Assembly: GCA_946627575.1 (NCBI GenBank)
Contig: CAMOVS010000070.1
Location: forward strand, 1-6,740
DNA: 6,740 nt
Direction of reading: 5' to 3'
From: an uncultured Lachnospiraceae bacterium
GTDB taxonomy: Bacteria; Bacillota; Clostridia; Lachnospirales; Lachnospiraceae
How positions within the stretch are numbered: the stretch's first letter is position 1; every line of letters begins with the position of its first letter. The position numbers were made by a program, and so were the translations under genes. The notes under the pieces were generated by a model. That model had not been told where the DNA came from. It ran no database searches and was given only the letters and a program-made list of their open reading frames with translations. Below, one piece after another: positions 4,825 through 6,740 of the stretch.

Positions 4825-5783
4825 GCCGGCTGATCCTGAGGAGGATCCTCATGGTGCTTGTCACCATGATTCTGGTATCCATGCTGACCTTTCTGGCTTT
4901 TGACCTGGTTTCGGGTGACCCGGCACGGACTTTGCTGGGGACGGAAGCCTCAGAAGCCCAGGTCATGGCCCTTCGGCAGGAAATGGGGCTTGACAGGCCC
5001 CTTCCTGTCCGCTATGTCAGCTGGCTTGGCGGATTCTTCACAGGTAATCTGGGAACATCCTACCGTTACCGCCAGCCTGTCTGGAGTCTGATCTCTGACA
5101 AGCTGGAGCTTTCTCTTTATCTAAGCCTGTTCAGCTTCCTGCTGATCGTGATCATATCCATCCCTCTCGGGATAATAAGCTGCCGGAGGACCACCATGGT
5201 ATCTACCTGGCGGCATACGGTATTAAACCAGCTCTGCATGGCGGTACCTCCTTTTTTTACGGGCATCCTGTTTTGCTGGATATTTGGCGTGCTTTTAAAA
5301 ATCTTTATCCCTGAGGATTTTCCGGGGTTGTCTGTGAACTTTGGAGAGTCCATGATCCATCTCTTCTTCGGCGCTGTCTGTCTCAGCATTCCGCGGATCG
5401 CCATGTCGGTCCGGATGCTGCGAAGCACAGTCATATCTGAGATGAACAAGGCTTATGTCAGGACAGCCATCAGCCGGGGAAATGACCGTGACAGCGTGTT
5501 AAGACGGCATGTTCTGAAGAATTCCATGGTTACGGTGATTACATTCCTGGGGCAGACTTTGGCGGAGCTGGTGGGTGCCGGCATCGTCGTGGAGCAGGTT
5601 CTTGGCATTCCGGGCATGGGTCGTTTCCTGGTTTTGTCCATATCCAGCCGTGACTATCCGGTAGTTCAGGCCATCGTGGTGATCCTGGCTTTCTGGGTTG
5701 TTCTGGCAGGTACAACTGCAGATCTGATTAATCAATTGATTGATCCCAGACTCCGCCTGGAGTCCGATAGAAGGGGAGGCTGA
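4821..5783 (+). CDS. ABC transporter permease, DppB/OppB-like
   Basis: A 320-residue inner-membrane permease. Segments consistent with six membrane helices lie at about 9-29, 98-120, 133-157, 177-194, 239-258 and 285-306. The N-terminus LILRRIL plus first helix and SGDPA (31-35) are hallmarks of the B-type permease. The cytoplasmic ATPase-contact (EAA) loop is about 211-235 (AYVRTAISRGND through HVLKNS), followed by the conserved EQVLGIPGMGR at 258-268. It pairs with the C-type permease encoded next to form the channel. The start at 4821 overlaps the upstream stop by 4 bases (ATGA), which suggests translational coupling, and has no good ribosome site of its own. An in-frame ATG at 4851 sits behind GAGGAGG (4838-4844), but that start would delete the conserved LRRI segment, so 4821 is preferred. 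Confidence 0.92.
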   Translation: MSRLILRRILMVLVTMILVSMLTFLAFDLVSGDPARTLLGTEASEAQVMALRQEMGLDRPLPVRYVSWLGGFFTGNLGTSYRYRQPVWSLISDKLELSLYLSLFSFLLIVIISIPLGIISCRRTTMVSTWRHTVLNQLCMAVPPFFTGILFCWIFGVLLKIFIPEDFPGLSVNFGESMIHLFFGAVCLSIPRIAMSVRMLRSTVISEMNKAYVRTAISRGNDRDSVLRRHVLKNSMVTVITFLGQTLAELVGAGIVVEQVLGIPGMGRFLVLSISSRDYPVVQAIVVILAFWVVLAGTTADLINQLIDPRLRLESDRRGG

Positions 5784-5785
5784 GC

Positions 5786-6610
5786 ATGACTAAGAATCGT
5801 AAAAAACTCCCCGTTAATGCTATCCTGGCGGCGGGACTGATTATAGCCGGCCTGATGCTGTGCCTGACGGCTCTGGGTTTTGTTTGGACCCCATATATGC
5901 CCAATGCCATGAAGTACGGGCGGTTTCAGCCGCCCAGTCCGGCCCACATATTTGGCACCGACCAGTTTGGCAGGGATATCTTTTCCAGGATATTAAAAGG
6001 ATCGGGAACCACCCTGGCCATCTCTCTTCTAACTGTGGTCATCGGGGCGGTGGCAGGCACCCTGGTAGGAGCTGTTACCGGTTACTTTGGAGGCGTGGTT
6101 GATGACATCCTGATGAGGATTAACGATGCCCTGACGGCATTTCCCAGTTTCCTGCTGGCCCTGCTGATCGTCAGCCTGATCGGGCCCGGGAAAAAGTACA
6201 GTGTCATTCTGGCGCTGGGTCTTGTCTTTATCCCCAGCTTTGCCAGAGTGATGAGAACGGAATTTGCCTCTTTGAGGGAGCAGAACTATGTGACAGGAGC
6301 AAGGCTTATGGGAGCCTCCAATCTGAGGATCCTCTTCGTTCACCTGCTGCCCAATACATTCCGCGTCCTTCTGCCGGCCTTTACCATAGGATTCAACAAC
6401 GCTGTACTTGCAGAAGCCAGCATGAGCTTCCTGGGGATCGGAGTAACGCCCCCTGATTCATCCCTGGGTTATATGCTTTCCGAAGCTCAGGGCATGCTGC
6501 GGGCTGCCCCGTGGTATGCGATCTGCACCGGATGTACGATCGTGATTCTGATCTTTGGCGTAGGCCTGATTGGAGAAGGCATGCACGTTCAGCAAGAGGA
6601 GGTGGGCTAA
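5786..6610 (+). CDS. ABC transporter permease, DppC/OppC-like
   Basis: A 274-residue inner-membrane permease, partner of the preceding B-type permease. After the first helix (about 12-33), HIFGTDQFGRDIFSRIL at 54-70 is the hallmark of the C-type subunit. Further helices lie at about 78-100, 117-134, 138-154, 193-212 and 244-264. The EAA loop at about 168-190 is classical (YVTGARLMGAS, then HLLPN). ASMSFLGIGVTPP at 211-223 is also highly typical. The length is slightly short for the family, with a brief polar C-terminal tail. The start is well supported: AAGGGGAGG at 5771-5779 lies 6 bases before the ATG and the gap to the previous gene is 2 bases. It would assemble with the upstream permease and the ATPase encoded next. 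Confidence 0.93.
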   Translation: MTKNRKKLPVNAILAAGLIIAGLMLCLTALGFVWTPYMPNAMKYGRFQPPSPAHIFGTDQFGRDIFSRILKGSGTTLAISLLTVVIGAVAGTLVGAVTGYFGGVVDDILMRINDALTAFPSFLLALLIVSLIGPGKKYSVILALGLVFIPSFARVMRTEFASLREQNYVTGARLMGASNLRILFVHLLPNTFRVLLPAFTIGFNNAVLAEASMSFLGIGVTPPDSSLGYMLSEAQGMLRAAPWYAICTGCTIVILIFGVGLIGEGMHVQQEEVG

Positions 6611-6611
6611 G

Positions 6612-6740
6612 ATGCTGGAAATCAAAGATCTGCATATCCGTTTCTACAACATGGAGAGGGATGCGGTTGACGGTGTCAACCTGATCATAGAAGATGGCGA
6701 GATCATGGGCCTGGTGGGAGAATCCGGCAGCGGCAAGACC
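6612..6740 (+). CDS. ABC transporter ATPase, DppD/OppD-like, N-terminal part (cut by window end)
   Basis: Only the first 43 residues are present. They show the start of an ABC ATPase: a first beta strand (LEIKDLHIRF), an A-loop region, then DGEIMGLVGESGSGKT, with the Walker A (P-loop) at 36-43 binding ATP phosphates. The GESGSGKT form is typical of the OppD/DppD/NikD group. The gene begins 1 base after the permease stop, with AGGAGG at 6597-6602 spaced 9 bases from the ATG, so it continues the transporter operon. A second ATPase (DppF/OppF type) may follow outside the window; that is an expectation from the family. Confidence 0.92.
   Translation, partial: MLEIKDLHIRFYNMERDAVDGVNLIIEDGEIMGLVGESGSGKT

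Noticed and set aside
2910..6740. The ArsR-importer block as a proven nickel or metallophore uptake system
   Set aside because: The association with an ArsR gene is only suggestive; the binding protein family covers many ligands and no metal-site residues could be assigned.
1..6740. Mobile element or horizontally acquired island boundaries, CRISPR, tRNA genes
   Set aside because: No transposase, integrase, terminal repeats, repeat-spacer array or tRNA-like sequence was seen; composition looks even across the window.

Overview
The window is a compact, fully plus-strand stretch of bacterial chromosome. It is most likely from a low-to-mid GC Bacillota/Clostridia lineage. The grounds are strong AGGAGG-type ribosome sites, a Gly/Ser-rich lipoprotein linker behind an LAGC lipobox, a serine acetyltransferase of the long type, and base composition near 50% GC by eye. 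Both edges cut genes. No RNA genes, CRISPR arrays, insertion sequences or phage genes were seen.

Region 1 (1-1833) is a TerY-P-like signalling module. It holds the C-terminal half of a von Willebrand A (vWA) protein, a PP2C-type Ser/Thr phosphatase starting 1 base after it, and, after a 124-base gap, a small protein with eight clustered cysteines that matches the TerY-C zinc-ribbon domain. These parts belong to the tellurite-resistance-associated (Ter) phospho-signalling systems. The usual protein kinase partner is not in the window and would have to lie upstream of base 1 or elsewhere.

Region 2 (1836-2786) is a long serine O-acetyltransferase (CysE/EpsC type), the first committed step of cysteine synthesis. 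It starts 2 bases after the zinc-ribbon gene, and its ribosome site lies inside that gene, so the two are probably co-translated.

Region 3 (2910-6740) starts with a small ArsR-family repressor. A 97-base leader follows, carrying an inverted repeat and direct repeats that look like an operator. Then comes a dipeptide/oligopeptide/nickel-type ABC importer: lipoprotein binding protein, two permeases, and the first 43 codons of an ATPase, cut at the window end within its Walker A motif. The four transporter genes overlap or abut (ATGA overlap, 2-base gap, 1-base gap) and form one operon. The imported substrate cannot be read from the sequence; peptides, nickel or a metallophore are all possible.

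The gene families are all known. The most noteworthy points are the detached TerY-C zinc ribbon, its tight coupling to serine acetyltransferase, and the repeat-rich leader between the ArsR gene and the transporter.
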